The notes under the pieces are model-generated. The model had not been told where the DNA came from. It saw nothing but the letters and a program-made list of their open reading frames with translations, and made no database searches. From positions 1 through 34,189 of the forward strand of contig JAIORS010000137.1 in the NCBI GenBank assembly GCA_021108005.1: DNA of 34,189 nucleotides, read 5' to 3'. This DNA comes from Candidatus Aegiribacteria sp. (GTDB taxonomy: Bacteria; Fermentibacterota; Fermentibacteria; Fermentibacterales; JCC-6). Positions 16,401 through 25,120 of this stretch are shown piece by piece (position 1 is the stretch's first letter; each line of letters starts with the position of its first letter). The position numbers and the translations under genes were made by a program.

Positions 16401-16853
16401 CTCTATTATCGTATCTGTCATATTCTTTTCGAGCATCCAGTATCCATTGCTGCCAAGACCCCTGTCAACAATAAGATCGGTGATATCCATCAGTCTGCAT
16501 CGGTTGCCGTTCAGCAGGTACTCGCTGTCCCCTGACCTGAAGAGCCTTCTGGTCACCGTCACCTCATCGAAATCCAGATCAAGCTCTCTATTTGAATTAT
16601 CAAAGGTAAGAAGTACTTCCGCCATTCCCTGGGGTTTTCTGTTAATGGTACCGGAGAATATCACGTCTTCCATGCGGTCAGCGCGGAGTTCAGTGGGACT
16701 CTGGGAACCAAGCGCCCATCTGATGGCATCGGCTATGTTGCTTTTACCGCAGCCGTTGGGGCCGACAACGCATGAGATACCTTGCTGAAACTCCAGTTCA
16801 AAGGCGTCTGCAAACGATTTGAAACCTACTATTTCCAGCCTTTTAAGATACAA
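13428..16853 (-). CDS. smc: chromosome segregation protein SMC
   Basis: SMC is the ATPase core of condensin-like complexes that fold and segregate the chromosome, working with ScpA and ScpB (not in this window). The 1141-residue chain is of full family length. The N-terminal head has FKSFAD and the Walker A GPNGCGKSN. Two long coiled coils, rich in Glu, Lys, Arg and Ser, flank a hinge at about residues 500-640, around GAWLDSF and GAVVAPDRERAAQWFF. The C-terminal head has LSSGERAMTAAALLFAL (signature) and FCVLDELDAPLDD (Walker B), then VVITHNKRTMEAAD. The start is TTG 16853, coding MYLKRLEIVGFKSF, with GGGAG upstream. It sits between pgsA and ftsY in the same direction. Confidence 0.98.
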   Translation of the reverse strand: MYLKRLEIVGFKSFADAFELEFQQGISCVVGPNGCGKSNIADAIRWALGSQSPTELRADRMEDVIFSGTINRKPQGMAEVLLTFDNSNRELDLDFDEVTVTRRLFRSGDSEYLLNGNRCRLMDITDLIVDRGLGSNGYWMLEKNMTDTIIESGPSDRRFLFDEAAGIVKYKMQRHRAELKLNSAGDDLERLDDIVSEVERNVGSLRKQVSAFKRWESAENRITEIRSLIEHNTLQESGDRLRKLEERLKLCKGREHSASAAVLAATARQSQARVSLEKAQTRLDGEHARCSDLDGEMSRIHEQLAVAEERYRNTTALIESSAAESYGKKKRAEQFGQDAEELIKRETSLTEQITDASKNLAKAASDTGKAEKRFRESASELEKAREKYRTISDTAQSLQKEYTDGLRTRERARQEFAYALERTEELESTAGELGKSLKETETRLVEIRTGKKEIEIELDEIRDGSGDISIGISEVQSEIRSLEMEAGLLEAKISGLREAKLTSGSDSLSTCMKVRRGMGMAVGAWLDSFQDSMIRDNPGELPDGSNGERYYLNVSKSAEPDIPEGAIWLPDCLEEDSRSSFKNLLSGAVVAPDRERAAQWFFSGIDLDIVTEKGDLFRKDGLVRLGIPESGGGVIEREALAQEAEKKVLEISKILEIRREYEKELRERLKVSDHMREDLRRQISASDKEEASLQATAEGYGKRINELVSERNIIEEKLPSLQQASREQDSRGSTEKLQHSREEMERLSDALKEIEERRENLGSKMNSLIREENRLKLDLSSLETSLKQTEIERKRLLADSSEAAAGSAEIDEKIKELKSTVAALDKTIVKLKSKLDELSVRREEAESSRAEASRERADWLEKSKQADEELMRQRDELSDLREERASVSGEMETVRSLYDELSTKDLTLPDDKSRYWEYSQEKLSIELEKQTGYRENLGPVNMLAVTEHEEARKRIDFLDEQRTDLIDARESLMDAIGEINRTAERKFDETFVEVRKHFKEMFTSLFGGGEADIIALDSEDPLEGGVQIVARPPGKKLENITALSSGERAMTAAALLFALYLVKPSPFCVLDELDAPLDDTNVDNFINLLKGFVRRTQFVVITHNKRTMEAADRLFGITMAEQGVSSMTSVNLEKARQISEG

Positions 16854-16889
16854 GTTCTGATGCTCCCGTCAGCTGAAAGTTATTCCGGA

Positions 16890-17453
16890 TCATGAATTCC
16901 GGAGCATTTTTGCGGATTCAGAAAAATAGACAAAAAGACTCAGCAATACAAACCCGAGTGATAAAAGGCCGATTGGATCAAGGCCGGCGAGAATCAGGTG
17001 TGAGGGCCATAGAGTGCTGTCCAGTATGTAGCAAACAGCGGTAGATGTAAGGTAAATCGATACGATAAGTGTTGACAGTTTTCCCCAAATATTCGAAGAC
17101 GGAGGTGAACCCAGTCGTTTCGTAACAAGAATTCCACCTGCTGCTATCAGAACGTCTCTTGTCAGAAACACTACAACGAACCAGAGTGGGACAGCCTTAA
17201 TGACGGCCATTGTAATTATGAATGCTCCGATGGCTATCTTGTCAGAAAGGGGATCGAGTATCTTTCCCCAGTCACTTACAGAATCGGTTTTTCTTGCTAT
17301 TATTCCATCAAGAAAGTCCGAAAAAACACCCAGAAATATCACGACCACTAAAGGTATTAAACTTCTCTGCACCAGGAACAGGCAAGCGGCAAATACTAAG
17401 GGTATTCTGCTCAGGCTTACAAGATTGGGAACGTTGAAAAGAGGACCCTTCAC
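16890..17453 (-). CDS. pgsA: CDP-diacylglycerol-glycerol-3-phosphate phosphatidyltransferase family protein
   Basis: This 187-residue inner-membrane enzyme belongs to the CDP-alcohol phosphatidyltransferases. The complete signature DG-x2-AR-x8-G-x3-D-x3-D is visible from D49 to D71, in SDFLDGIIARKTDSVSDWGK and on to LDPLSD. About five to six hydrophobic spans and the N-terminal NVPNLVSLSRIPL match PgsA, which makes phosphatidylglycerol phosphate from CDP-diacylglycerol and glycerol 3-phosphate. Other members of this family (for example phosphatidylserine or cardiolipin synthases) cannot be fully excluded. GTG 17453 overlaps the recN stop by four bases (GTGA), so translation is coupled. A 36-bp gap leads to smc. 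Confidence 0.88.
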   Translation of the reverse strand: MKGPLFNVPNLVSLSRIPLVFAACLFLVQRSLIPLVVVIFLGVFSDFLDGIIARKTDSVSDWGKILDPLSDKIAIGAFIITMAVIKAVPLWFVVVFLTRDVLIAAGGILVTKRLGSPPSSNIWGKLSTLIVSIYLTSTAVCYILDSTLWPSHLILAGLDPIGLLSLGFVLLSLFVYFSESAKMLRNS

Positions 17454-19096
17454 GATTTCACACCTCCAGTGTTTCCTTTCTGCATCATTTTTTCCGCATG
17501 CTCCACTGCGGGTTTTCCCCCGCCAAGCAGCCTTGCAAGCTCTTCGATTCTTTCGCGGCCATCAGAAAGAGCGTTTACATTGGTAGCAGGCAGCCCGTTT
17601 ACAATTTCTTTGGATACGGCCAGGTGCCTTTGAGCCCTCGAGGCTATCTGTGGAAGATGGGTAATCACGATGACCTGTCTTTCCCCGGAGACTCTGCTGA
17701 GTGAATCGGCCAGAAGATTCGCCGTTTCTCCTCCAACACCGCTGTCGATCTCATCAAAAACCATCGTAGGCGCCTGGGTTACACTGGCCAGGGCCAGCTT
17801 CAGTACAAGGCTTACTCTGGACATCTCGCCACCGCTGGCAACGGAGGATAACGGACCCGGTTCAATTCCTGCATTAGCGCTGAAGTAAAACTCGGGGATC
17901 TCGCATCCATCCGAACAGATGAGCGAATCCTGAATAACGCAGGATCTGTTTTCCGGAGGTTCATTCATGACGACCCTGAAGGCGGCATCGGGCATACCGA
18001 GCAGTTTGAGTTCATTCTGAGCCGATCTTTCCAGCTTTTCTGCAGCATTCCTCCTGAATTCGGAAAGCTCTACAGCGATTCCATGAAGGCTTTCAGCTTT
18101 CGAGGGTATTTCAGTCTCCAGGTTTTCGCATTTCTCCTCCAGCAGATCGTATTGCCCGAGTTCCGTGTTCAGATGCTCCCGCATGCTTAGAAGATTCTCC
18201 AGGGATCCGCCACACCTGCCAAGCAGTTCAGCGTAACCGTCAAGCCTGTCGTCGATCTCGGAGATCCTCCAGGGTGCGCTCTCAATTTTGAAAAGCATAC
18301 TTTCACATTCGGAAGAAGCCTCAGTCATGGCTATATCCGCCTGTTCAAGAAGTTCCAGAACATCCTTCGTCTCAATTCCGGTGCTGGAGAGAGAATGTCT
18401 GAATCTCCCGAGTGTTTCAAGTATACCGTCATCACCGGAAATACCGTTCGAAATCTTTCCAAGAATATCGGCGCCGTTCTGGACAGCCTTGAGTTCACGC
18501 CTTTCATCCATAAGGTTGCTGTAGTCCTCGGCTGAAGGGTTGAGTTTTTCAATCAGAGACAATTCATGCTGAGCAATGTCCCTCTTCTCAGAAACGGTTT
18601 CCAGCTGTGCGGCAAGTTCTTTAAATCGCTGCAGGAGAGACCTGTACTCCTGAAATCTGATGCTGAGATCCCGCGCGAGGTGGGCACATCCGCTGAATTC
18701 GTCAAGCGCGGCCCTTTGAACACCGCGACGCAGAAGCGCAGGTGTTGAATTCTGTGAATGAAGGTCTACAAGACCAGCTATTACGTTCCTGCCGTCCTCA
18801 AGTGTTACCAGTTCATCGTTAATAAATAGACGACTTCTGCCCTTTGCCCTGACCTCTCGCCTTACAAGATACTCGGAACCATCCTCCAGAAGAAATACGG
18901 CTTCAACGCTGGCCGTTTTCGACCCGGGTCTGACCAGTGTTGTATCCGCCCGTTCTCCCAGTGCCAGCAGAAGGCCGTCGATCAGAATGGATTTACCTGC
19001 GCCGGTTTCTCCTGTCAGTATGTTCAGCCCGTGCCCGAATTCTACCGATGTATCGCTTATTGTTGCCAGATTCCTGAGCGACAGACTTGCGAGCAT
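17450..19096 (-). CDS. recN: DNA repair protein RecN
   Basis: RecN is an SMC-like ATPase that acts in double-strand break repair. The 548-residue length is normal. The N-terminal head has LNILTGETGAGKSILIDGLLLALGER (Walker A), then HSQNSTPALL, a central coiled-coil region, and the C-terminal head with LSSVASGGEMSRVSLVLKLAL (signature), TMVFDEIDSGVGGETA (Walker B) and VIVITHLPQIASRAQRHL. ATG 19096 is preceded by AGAGGAT and starts one base after the nadK stop. The nadK-recN order is conserved across many bacteria. Confidence 0.97.
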   Translation of the reverse strand: MLASLSLRNLATISDTSVEFGHGLNILTGETGAGKSILIDGLLLALGERADTTLVRPGSKTASVEAVFLLEDGSEYLVRREVRAKGRSRLFINDELVTLEDGRNVIAGLVDLHSQNSTPALLRRGVQRAALDEFSGCAHLARDLSIRFQEYRSLLQRFKELAAQLETVSEKRDIAQHELSLIEKLNPSAEDYSNLMDERRELKAVQNGADILGKISNGISGDDGILETLGRFRHSLSSTGIETKDVLELLEQADIAMTEASSECESMLFKIESAPWRISEIDDRLDGYAELLGRCGGSLENLLSMREHLNTELGQYDLLEEKCENLETEIPSKAESLHGIAVELSEFRRNAAEKLERSAQNELKLLGMPDAAFRVVMNEPPENRSCVIQDSLICSDGCEIPEFYFSANAGIEPGPLSSVASGGEMSRVSLVLKLALASVTQAPTMVFDEIDSGVGGETANLLADSLSRVSGERQVIVITHLPQIASRAQRHLAVSKEIVNGLPATNVNALSDGRERIEELARLLGGGKPAVEHAEKMMQKGNTGGVKS

Positions 19097-19097
19097 G

Positions 19098-19967
19098 CTA
19101 TCCTCTCACTCCCCAGCCAAGCTTCAATCCCAATCTGCTGTAATAACCGGGTTCATCGTGAAACCTTACGCTCATGCATGATCCATCACCCCTGGTTACT
19201 TTCAGAATTTCTCCGGATTTCAGAGTGCCGGAAGGTGAACCGTCAGCGGAGACTACAGGCCCGGTACTTCTGAGTTCACATATCTCCACCGAAACACAGC
19301 GATCATCCGGCACGACAAGGGGCCTGAGAGAAAGTGAATGGGCGCATATCGGAACAATCAGTATCGCCGACAATCCCGGATCGAGAATCGGACCCCCGCA
19401 CGAAAGGCTGTACGCGGTTGATCCGAACGGGGTTGAAATAACAAGCCCGTCACCGGTCATATGAGCTACCTTGACACTGTTTACGTAAAGGTTGAATGAC
19501 AGAATTCCGCCCATCATTGAGCGGTTGATACTGAAATCGTTAACAGCGGTAATGGCATGCTTCGAGGGAAACTCTGCCCTGAGTACAGGAGTTGTATCGA
19601 TGTAATAGTCGCCTTCGGATATTCTGGAAACCGTTTCCTCAAGACCAGCTTTTTCAGCACTTGCAAGAAACCCCAGGTGTCCTGCGTTTACTCCGAGCAC
19701 CGGTACATTCAGCTCCCTGAAATAGCCCAGACCACGGAGAATCGTACCATCACCGCCCAGTACCATGGCCATGTCGCAGCTATTGCCCGCGGAGAGGTTA
19801 AACCCGTTCAGATGATCGGCGGATGAAGGTGCCGATACCAGAGATATACCGTGCTTTTCGCAATACAGAATGAGATTCCTTATCAGCCCGGCGTACGGAG
19901 GATTGAACCTGTCAACGTAAAGACAGAGCCTTCTCACAACCACAGGTTCATATACCAACAAAATCAC
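19098..19967 (-). CDS. nadK: NAD kinase
   Basis: NadK phosphorylates NAD to NADP with ATP or polyphosphate. The 289-residue product carries GGDGT at 71-75 in a typical VLGGDGTILR context, LGVNAGHLGFL, the NDFSINR block that contacts NAD, and GDGLVISTPFGSTAYSLSCGGP. The frame starts at GTG 19967, overlapping dxs by 20 bp with AAAGGAT just upstream. GTG 19943 or 19937 would avoid the overlap and begin directly before VRRLCLYV; I keep the longer form because of the ribosome binding site. It lies between dxs and recN. Confidence 0.96.
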   Translation of the reverse strand: MILLVYEPVVVRRLCLYVDRFNPPYAGLIRNLILYCEKHGISLVSAPSSADHLNGFNLSAGNSCDMAMVLGGDGTILRGLGYFRELNVPVLGVNAGHLGFLASAEKAGLEETVSRISEGDYYIDTTPVLRAEFPSKHAITAVNDFSINRSMMGGILSFNLYVNSVKVAHMTGDGLVISTPFGSTAYSLSCGGPILDPGLSAILIVPICAHSLSLRPLVVPDDRCVSVEICELRSTGPVVSADGSPSGTLKSGEILKVTRGDGSCMSVRFHDEPGYYSRLGLKLGWGVRG

Positions 19968-21795
19968 CTATCCTTTCGGCAAGTGATTCGGGGTCGAGAC
20001 CCATGCGCTGCAGGAGTTCCTCCCTGGTGGCATGAGGCTGAAATTCATCGGGAATGCCTATTTCAAGTACGGGACACGGACTTTTGCTCAGAAGCGAACT
20101 TATGCGGGAACCGAATCCGCCCGTTACGATGCCGTCTTCGACCGTTACCACTCTGCCGCATTCGACAGCCAGGGACTTAATCTCCTCCAGGGGTGCCGGT
20201 TTGAGCCAAATCGGGTCGTAAACCGCAGCGGATATATTCTGACCGGCGAGGTTCCTGGCAGCTTCAACCGCGTGAAGAGCCATGACTCCCACGCCTATGA
20301 TGAGTACATCATGCCCCTCGCGGAGAAGCTGACCTTTTCCGGGTTCGACGTCTTCAGGGCATTCGGATTCCACGGCCGGTTCCTCACCCCTTGCGTATCT
20401 TATCGCGGTGAGATCCTCTTCAAAATGAACCGATCTTTTCAGCAACATTTCAAGCATGACGCAATTTCTGGGCGCCGCAAGCCTGACATTCGGCAGGGGG
20501 AGAAACAGTGAAATATCAAAAACACCATGGTGAGTTGGGCCGTCTTCCCCTACGACTCCTCCACGGTCAAGGGCGAGAACAACGGGAGCCTTCTGAAGAG
20601 CAGCATCGTGTATTACCTGATCAAGAGCCCTCTGGATGAAAGTACTGTAAATGGCCACAACAGGTTTCAGACCACTAAAAGCTAATCCGCATGCAAGTGT
20701 AACCGCATGCTGCTCAGCAATTCCCACATCGAAGAATCTGTCGGGAAACTCGGCAGCGAATTTGTTCAGTCCGGTTCCATCGGGCATTGCGGCGGTTATG
20801 GTTACAATCCTCTCATCCTTCCTTCCCATTTCAACGATGGCTCTGGAGAAGGCTGCGGTGAAAGTTTCTCTTGTCTTGCTTTTGCCATTTGAACCTGACA
20901 CGCCATGATATCCCGTGGCATCACGCTCGGCAGGTTTAAAACCTTTGCCCTTCTTTGTTAAAACATGAAGCAGCACAGGTCCGGAAATTTCAGAGACCCG
21001 CTGCAGAACTCCTGTGATGGCAGTAAGATCGTTTCCGGGAACCGGGCCGATGTAACGAACACCAAAATCGTCGAACAATGTATCGGGCGTAACAAGAGTT
21101 TTTTTCAGACCCGAAGTTACTGCGTGTGCCGCGTTCCTCACCCGGTCTCCAAGTGAAGGTATCCTGCCCAGGACATTCCATACATCCTTCTTTATCCTGT
21201 TGTACCTGGGGTCAGTGATGAGACGTGTCAGGTGATGGGAGATGGCTCCAACATTGGGAGAAATGGACATCTCATTATCGTTCAGGATTATGAGCATATC
21301 GGTACCAGTATGCCCGAGGTGATTCAAGCCTTCAAGAGCCATGCCGGCACCCATTGCTCCGTCACCTATGAGGGCAACAACTTTGTAATCCTCTCCTTTA
21401 ATATCTCTGGCCAGAGCGTAACCGAGGGCAGCCGATATAGAGGTAGAACTGTGTCCGGTTCCGAAAGCGTCACAGGGACTTTCGTCTCTCCTGGGGAAAC
21501 CGCTTAAACCACCGCTCTGACGTATCGTGTGAAAGCGGTCGGCCCTGCCTGTAAGCATTTTCCATGGATAACTCTGGTGCCCCACATCCCAGATGACCTT
21601 GTCAACGGGAGGCGAATAGATTGAAAGCAGAGCGACCGTAAGTTCCACAACACCAAGGCTGGAAGCAAGATGCCCTCCTGTACTGTGAACGACTTCGATT
21701 ATTCTGTTTCTTACCTCGTCAACGAGGGCAAGTCTTTCCTCGAGAGTCAGCTCCGAAACATCACCGGGCTGCTTGATCCTGCTCAGCAGGGACAT
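19948..21795 (-). CDS. dxs: 1-deoxy-D-xylulose-5-phosphate synthase
   Basis: DXS joins pyruvate and glyceraldehyde 3-phosphate to start the MEP isoprenoid pathway, using thiamine diphosphate. The 615-residue chain shows HxTGGHLASSLGVVELTVAL, WDVGHQSYPWKMLTGR, the ThDP motif GDGAMGAGMALEGLNHLG through NDNEMSISPN, and, in the second domain, DVGIAEQHAVTLACGLA and RGGVVGEDGPTHHGVFD. The C-terminal transketolase domain ends in GFGSRI and PDEFQPHA. The ATG follows the ispA stop by 2 bp, and the AAGGAGG site lies within the last codons of ispA. ispA-dxs pairing is common and suggests joint supply of polyprenyl precursors. Confidence 0.98.
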   Translation of the reverse strand: MSLLSRIKQPGDVSELTLEERLALVDEVRNRIIEVVHSTGGHLASSLGVVELTVALLSIYSPPVDKVIWDVGHQSYPWKMLTGRADRFHTIRQSGGLSGFPRRDESPCDAFGTGHSSTSISAALGYALARDIKGEDYKVVALIGDGAMGAGMALEGLNHLGHTGTDMLIILNDNEMSISPNVGAISHHLTRLITDPRYNRIKKDVWNVLGRIPSLGDRVRNAAHAVTSGLKKTLVTPDTLFDDFGVRYIGPVPGNDLTAITGVLQRVSEISGPVLLHVLTKKGKGFKPAERDATGYHGVSGSNGKSKTRETFTAAFSRAIVEMGRKDERIVTITAAMPDGTGLNKFAAEFPDRFFDVGIAEQHAVTLACGLAFSGLKPVVAIYSTFIQRALDQVIHDAALQKAPVVLALDRGGVVGEDGPTHHGVFDISLFLPLPNVRLAAPRNCVMLEMLLKRSVHFEEDLTAIRYARGEEPAVESECPEDVEPGKGQLLREGHDVLIIGVGVMALHAVEAARNLAGQNISAAVYDPIWLKPAPLEEIKSLAVECGRVVTVEDGIVTGGFGSRISSLLSKSPCPVLEIGIPDEFQPHATREELLQRMGLDPESLAERIGDFVGI

Positions 21796-21797
21796 CG

Positions 21798-22679
21798 CTA
21801 TTTCCTCCTTGCCGGAAGGTAGAGAGCGAGGGAGGCTACTCTCTCCCAGTCTCCCCTGATGTTCATCAGTCTACCGGCGATTTCGTAGGCCATATTCTCA
21901 GCCTTTTTAATTGATTCATCAAGGCCCATCGTTGAAACGGGGTTGCGTTTGCCCTGCCGGGAATCCTTTAAAACCTCTTTACCCATCTCTTCGGTACTTC
22001 CGCAGATGTCCAGAATATCATCGGTCAGCTGGAAAAGAAACCCCAGTCTGTCGCCCTCAGCAGCAACCGCTTGAAGCACATCATCATCAGCTCCTCCGGA
22101 AAGCGCGCCAAGTTCCAGCGAAACCCGTATCATCGCCGCTGTTTTGCCCAGAACCATGTTCCGTATCCAGTCATCTCCTGCATCTTCCGTATGATACATA
22201 TCCATATACTGGCCTCCAACAAGGTATCCGGGACCTGCCGCACGGGCAAGACGCTCCACCATCTGCGCGATCCTGCCGGGTCCCAGAGGTGTATCAAGAA
22301 GTTCTCCAAAAGCCTCTATGAGAAGAAGATCACCGGCAAGCAGCGCCTGTTTCCCCCCATACCTGGTATGAAGGGCAGGCTTTCCCCTCCTTAATTCATC
22401 ATCATCCATCGCGGGAAGATCGTCATGAATCAGGGAGTAAGTGTGTATCATTTCAACAGCACAGGCTGCTTTCAGCGCAGTATCAGGATGACCTCCCACT
22501 GCGGTGCAGGCTGATCGAACAAGAAAAGGTCTTACACGTTTGCCACCGGATTCAAGGGAATAAAAAGCAAGGGAAGGAAGCCGGGAGATGGAATTCTTAT
22601 GCATGGAAATGCTCCTGAAACCGTTATCGACCCACGACGCGGCATCTGAGAGGTCTTTGTGGATATCAGGCTTTCTCAT
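21798..22679 (-). CDS. ispA: polyprenyl synthetase (farnesyl/geranylgeranyl diphosphate synthase)
   Basis: This trans-prenyltransferase condenses isopentenyl diphosphate with allylic diphosphates. The 293-residue protein has the first Asp-rich motif DDLPAMD (D86, D87, D92) followed by DDELRRGKPALH, the GGKRVRP substrate-binding segment, QALLAGDLLL, and the second motif QLTDDILD. IspA-type chain length (C15) is the usual assignment for this length and for genes next to dxs, but a C20 product is possible. ATG 22679 is chosen; it overlaps the ymdB end by 14 bp, and TTG 22685 is a less likely start. Confidence 0.95.
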   Translation of the reverse strand: MRKPDIHKDLSDAASWVDNGFRSISMHKNSISRLPSLAFYSLESGGKRVRPFLVRSACTAVGGHPDTALKAACAVEMIHTYSLIHDDLPAMDDDELRRGKPALHTRYGGKQALLAGDLLLIEAFGELLDTPLGPGRIAQMVERLARAAGPGYLVGGQYMDMYHTEDAGDDWIRNMVLGKTAAMIRVSLELGALSGGADDDVLQAVAAEGDRLGFLFQLTDDILDICGSTEEMGKEVLKDSRQGKRNPVSTMGLDESIKKAENMAYEIAGRLMNIRGDWERVASLALYLPARRK

Positions 22680-23427
22680 TGACAAGTCTCAGGCTTTCCA
22701 CTTTCAACTCGGTGTTCAGTACCAATTCAAGACCGTTCACATAAGTGTTTCCCTCAGCCACCTTCAATCGTGTATGCCTTCCGGTAATGAACCGGATTCT
22801 TGCTTCCTCTGTTGCCATTCCGATTACCCCGGACATCGAACCACACATCCCAAGGTCGGTAATGCATGCAGTTCCACCCGGGAGCACCCTTGCATCGGCA
22901 GTAAGAACATGGGTATGGGTACCTGCAACAACTGTAGCCCTTCCGTCCAGATGCCTGCTCATGACCTGTTTCTCACTGGTGGCTTCGGCGTGCATATCAA
23001 CAATTATTATTTCCGCGGAATTGTTCCTGAGGATATTGTCCACTGTCCTGAAAGGACAATCAAGTGCCATGGGTATGAACAGTCTTCCCTGAAGGTTAAT
23101 AACCATTATCCTTATCCCCTGATGTTTCATCACGATGAAGCCACTACCGGGATTACCTGGAGGATAATTGGCTGGCCGGAGAACGGGACAGTCAACTTTG
23201 TCAATGTAATCAAGAACTTCCTTATGCTGCCAGATATGGTTGCCTGATGTGATGACATTCACTCCTGCGTCCAGGAGCTGGGAAGCGGTATTCCTCGTCA
23301 GCCCGAAGCCTCCCGCCGCGTTCTCGGCGTTGGCCACGACAAAATCGTAATCGCTGTTCCTCAGAAAGGTAACAAGGGCGGTGCGTCCAGGCCTTCCAAC
23401 CACATCGCCAAGGAGCAGTATCTTCAT
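22666..23427 (-). CDS. ymdB: YmdB-family metallophosphoesterase
   Basis: This 253-residue protein belongs to the YmdB/TIGR00282 phosphodiesterases, which hydrolyse 2',3'-cyclic nucleotides in vitro and affect RNA decay and biofilm formation in Bacillus. The metal-binding pattern is complete: GDVVGRPGR at the start (D8), ANAENAAGGFGLT, TSGNHIWQHKE, VDMHAEATSEK and AGTHTHVLTAD, then TDLGMCGS. It begins one base after the rny stop, which is the classic rny-ymdB order and supports a role in RNA turnover with RNase Y. Confidence 0.95.
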   Translation of the reverse strand: MKILLLGDVVGRPGRTALVTFLRNSDYDFVVANAENAAGGFGLTRNTASQLLDAGVNVITSGNHIWQHKEVLDYIDKVDCPVLRPANYPPGNPGSGFIVMKHQGIRIMVINLQGRLFIPMALDCPFRTVDNILRNNSAEIIIVDMHAEATSEKQVMSRHLDGRATVVAGTHTHVLTADARVLPGGTACITDLGMCGSMSGVIGMATEEARIRFITGRHTRLKVAEGNTYVNGLELVLNTELKVESLRLVNEKA

Positions 23428-23428
23428 A

Positions 23429-24979
23429 TCAGTGTGCTGTTTCAGAAGCTCTGGTTTCGCGAATTACAGTAACCTTTATCTGCCCCGGGTACTGCATTTC
23501 ACTTTCGATCTTCCTGGCAACTATTCTAGCAAGTTCGGCTGCGGAATCGTCATCTACTGTCTCAGGTCTGACTGCTATTCTCAATTCCCGTCCCGCCTGT
23601 ATGGCATAGGATTTTCTTACACCATCGAACGAATCAGCAATCGATTCCAGCTTATGAAGCCTTCTGACGTACAGCTCCAGTGTCTCTCTTCTCGCCCCCG
23701 GACGTGCGGAGCTTACCGAATCTGCTGCCTGTATGAGAATGGCGTAAAGAGATTCGCATTCTATCTCTTCATGGTGAGCACCGATAGCATTGCATACTAC
23801 CTCTGATTCTTCATACCTCTGCGCAAGTTCCATCCCGACCATCGCATGTGAACCATCGATATCCTGATCAGTGGCTTTACCGATATCGTGAAGAAGGCCG
23901 ATCCTTCTTGCCAGTGCGGCATCAAGTTTAAGTTCGGATGCCAGCAGTCCGCAGATGTGGGCGGTCTCAAGTGAATGCTGGTACATGTTCTGGCCGTAAC
24001 TTGTTCTGTAGCGTAATCTTCCAAGATGCCTGATAAGCTGCTGGTGCAGACCTGATACGTTAGCGTCCAGCGCCAGCTGATTCCCCAGTTTCCTTATTCT
24101 CTTCTCCATCTCCGATGTAACTTTGGATACGGTGGATTCTATCCTTCCCGGATGTATTCTGCCGTCTTCAAGTAATTTCTCAAGGGCCTGCCTGGCTATC
24201 TCTCTGCGGACAGGATCAAAGCATGAAATAACCACTGCTTCAGGAGTATCATCGATGATAACGTCAACATTGGTCGTAGCCTCGAAGGCCCTGATATTCC
24301 TGCCCTCTCTTCCAATGATCCTTCCCTTCATGTCATCGCTGGGGAGGTTCACCACTGAGACGCAGTTTTCTACCACATGATCCGCCGCACATCTCTGAAT
24401 AGCTGTAGATAGAACCTTGAGAGCCTCTTCTTCGGCCTTATTCTCAGCATCTTCGAGTATCTTCCGGGTAAGCCTTCCCGCTTCATGATGCAGCTCTTCC
24501 TCCAGGTTGGAAAGCATTAGCTTTCTCGCTTCATCCCTTGAAAGATTTGCTCTCTGTTCAAGCAGTTTATTCTGCTCCTCCATCAGCTTGTTTACCCTGT
24601 GATGCTTGGCGTTGAGAGAGTTTTCCATTTCAGATAAACCGGTCCCGCGCTTATCAAGAGAATCCTTTCTGTCATGCAGCTTCTCTTTAAGTATACCGAG
24701 GCGCTCCGATTCACTTGAAAGCTGGCTCTCCTTACTATCCAGGCTGATTCTCCGCTCCTGGTACTTTTCCAGCATGTCCGCCCTCTCTCGCGAAATGGCG
24801 TCTCTGCCCTCAAGAAGAGCTTCACGTTTCTGAGCTTCACCCTCCCGTTTCGCATCGGATACTATGCGCTCGGCTTCAGCCTCAGCGCCTCTTATTTCCT
24901 TGGCTACAAGAATTTTATGAAGAATAAACCCCAGAACGAATGTAACTGCTGCCAGTGCAGCAGGTATAAGGATACTCAT
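23429..24979 (-). CDS. rny: ribonuclease Y
   Basis: RNase Y is a membrane-anchored endoribonuclease that starts mRNA decay. The 516-residue chain has an N-terminal membrane span (LIPAALAAVTFVLGFIL), a long charged coiled coil to about residue 200, a KH domain with IIGREGRNIRAFE and VDVIIDDTP, and an HD domain with YGQNMYQHSLETAHICGLLASEL, LLHDIGKATD and GAHHEEIE. The C-terminal KVTVIRETRA is also typical. ATG 24979 follows CAGGAGAT. ymdB follows at once. A 141-bp gap separates it from zapA upstream, which may hold its own promoter or an RNA element. Confidence 0.97.
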   Translation of the reverse strand: MSILIPAALAAVTFVLGFILHKILVAKEIRGAEAEAERIVSDAKREGEAQKREALLEGRDAISRERADMLEKYQERRISLDSKESQLSSESERLGILKEKLHDRKDSLDKRGTGLSEMENSLNAKHHRVNKLMEEQNKLLEQRANLSRDEARKLMLSNLEEELHHEAGRLTRKILEDAENKAEEEALKVLSTAIQRCAADHVVENCVSVVNLPSDDMKGRIIGREGRNIRAFEATTNVDVIIDDTPEAVVISCFDPVRREIARQALEKLLEDGRIHPGRIESTVSKVTSEMEKRIRKLGNQLALDANVSGLHQQLIRHLGRLRYRTSYGQNMYQHSLETAHICGLLASELKLDAALARRIGLLHDIGKATDQDIDGSHAMVGMELAQRYEESEVVCNAIGAHHEEIECESLYAILIQAADSVSSARPGARRETLELYVRRLHKLESIADSFDGVRKSYAIQAGRELRIAVRPETVDDDSAAELARIVARKIESEMQYPGQIKVTVIRETRASETAH

Positions 24980-25120
24980 GGCGATCTCCTGTTCAGACGC
25001 AGGTAAGCATCTATATAAACGGAATCAGGATGCAGCCATTATGACCGGGCCGGAAACACCCCTGCGCAGAATGCCGGCACATCCCTGCCGTGTCCTTTTC
25101 TTACTGCCGCGAAATTCTTA
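24980..25120 (-). other. 141-bp gap with possible RNA structure between zapA and rny
   Basis: No reading frame of note is present. On the minus strand CAGGGATGTGCC (25087-25076) can pair with GGCTGCATCCTG (25037-25026) over about 11 bp with two bulges, enclosing a GC-rich segment. A smaller stem, CCGCGA/TCGCGG (25129-25107), spans the zapA stop. All other gaps in this block are under 50 bp, so the length is notable. 6S RNA often lies beside zapA, but the gap is shorter than a usual 6S RNA and I do not see its consensus. A leader of rny or a promoter is equally possible. Confidence 0.3.

Noticed and set aside
16880-16908. TCCGGA...TCCGGA hairpin between pgsA and smc as a terminator
   Set aside because: The stem is 6 bp and no T-run follows; the genes are closely spaced and look cotranscribed.
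24980-25120. 6S RNA between zapA and rny
   Set aside because: The position is suggestive, and one segment faintly resembles the 6S 5' part, but the gap is too short for the usual 180-nt molecule and the 3' partner strand is not seen.
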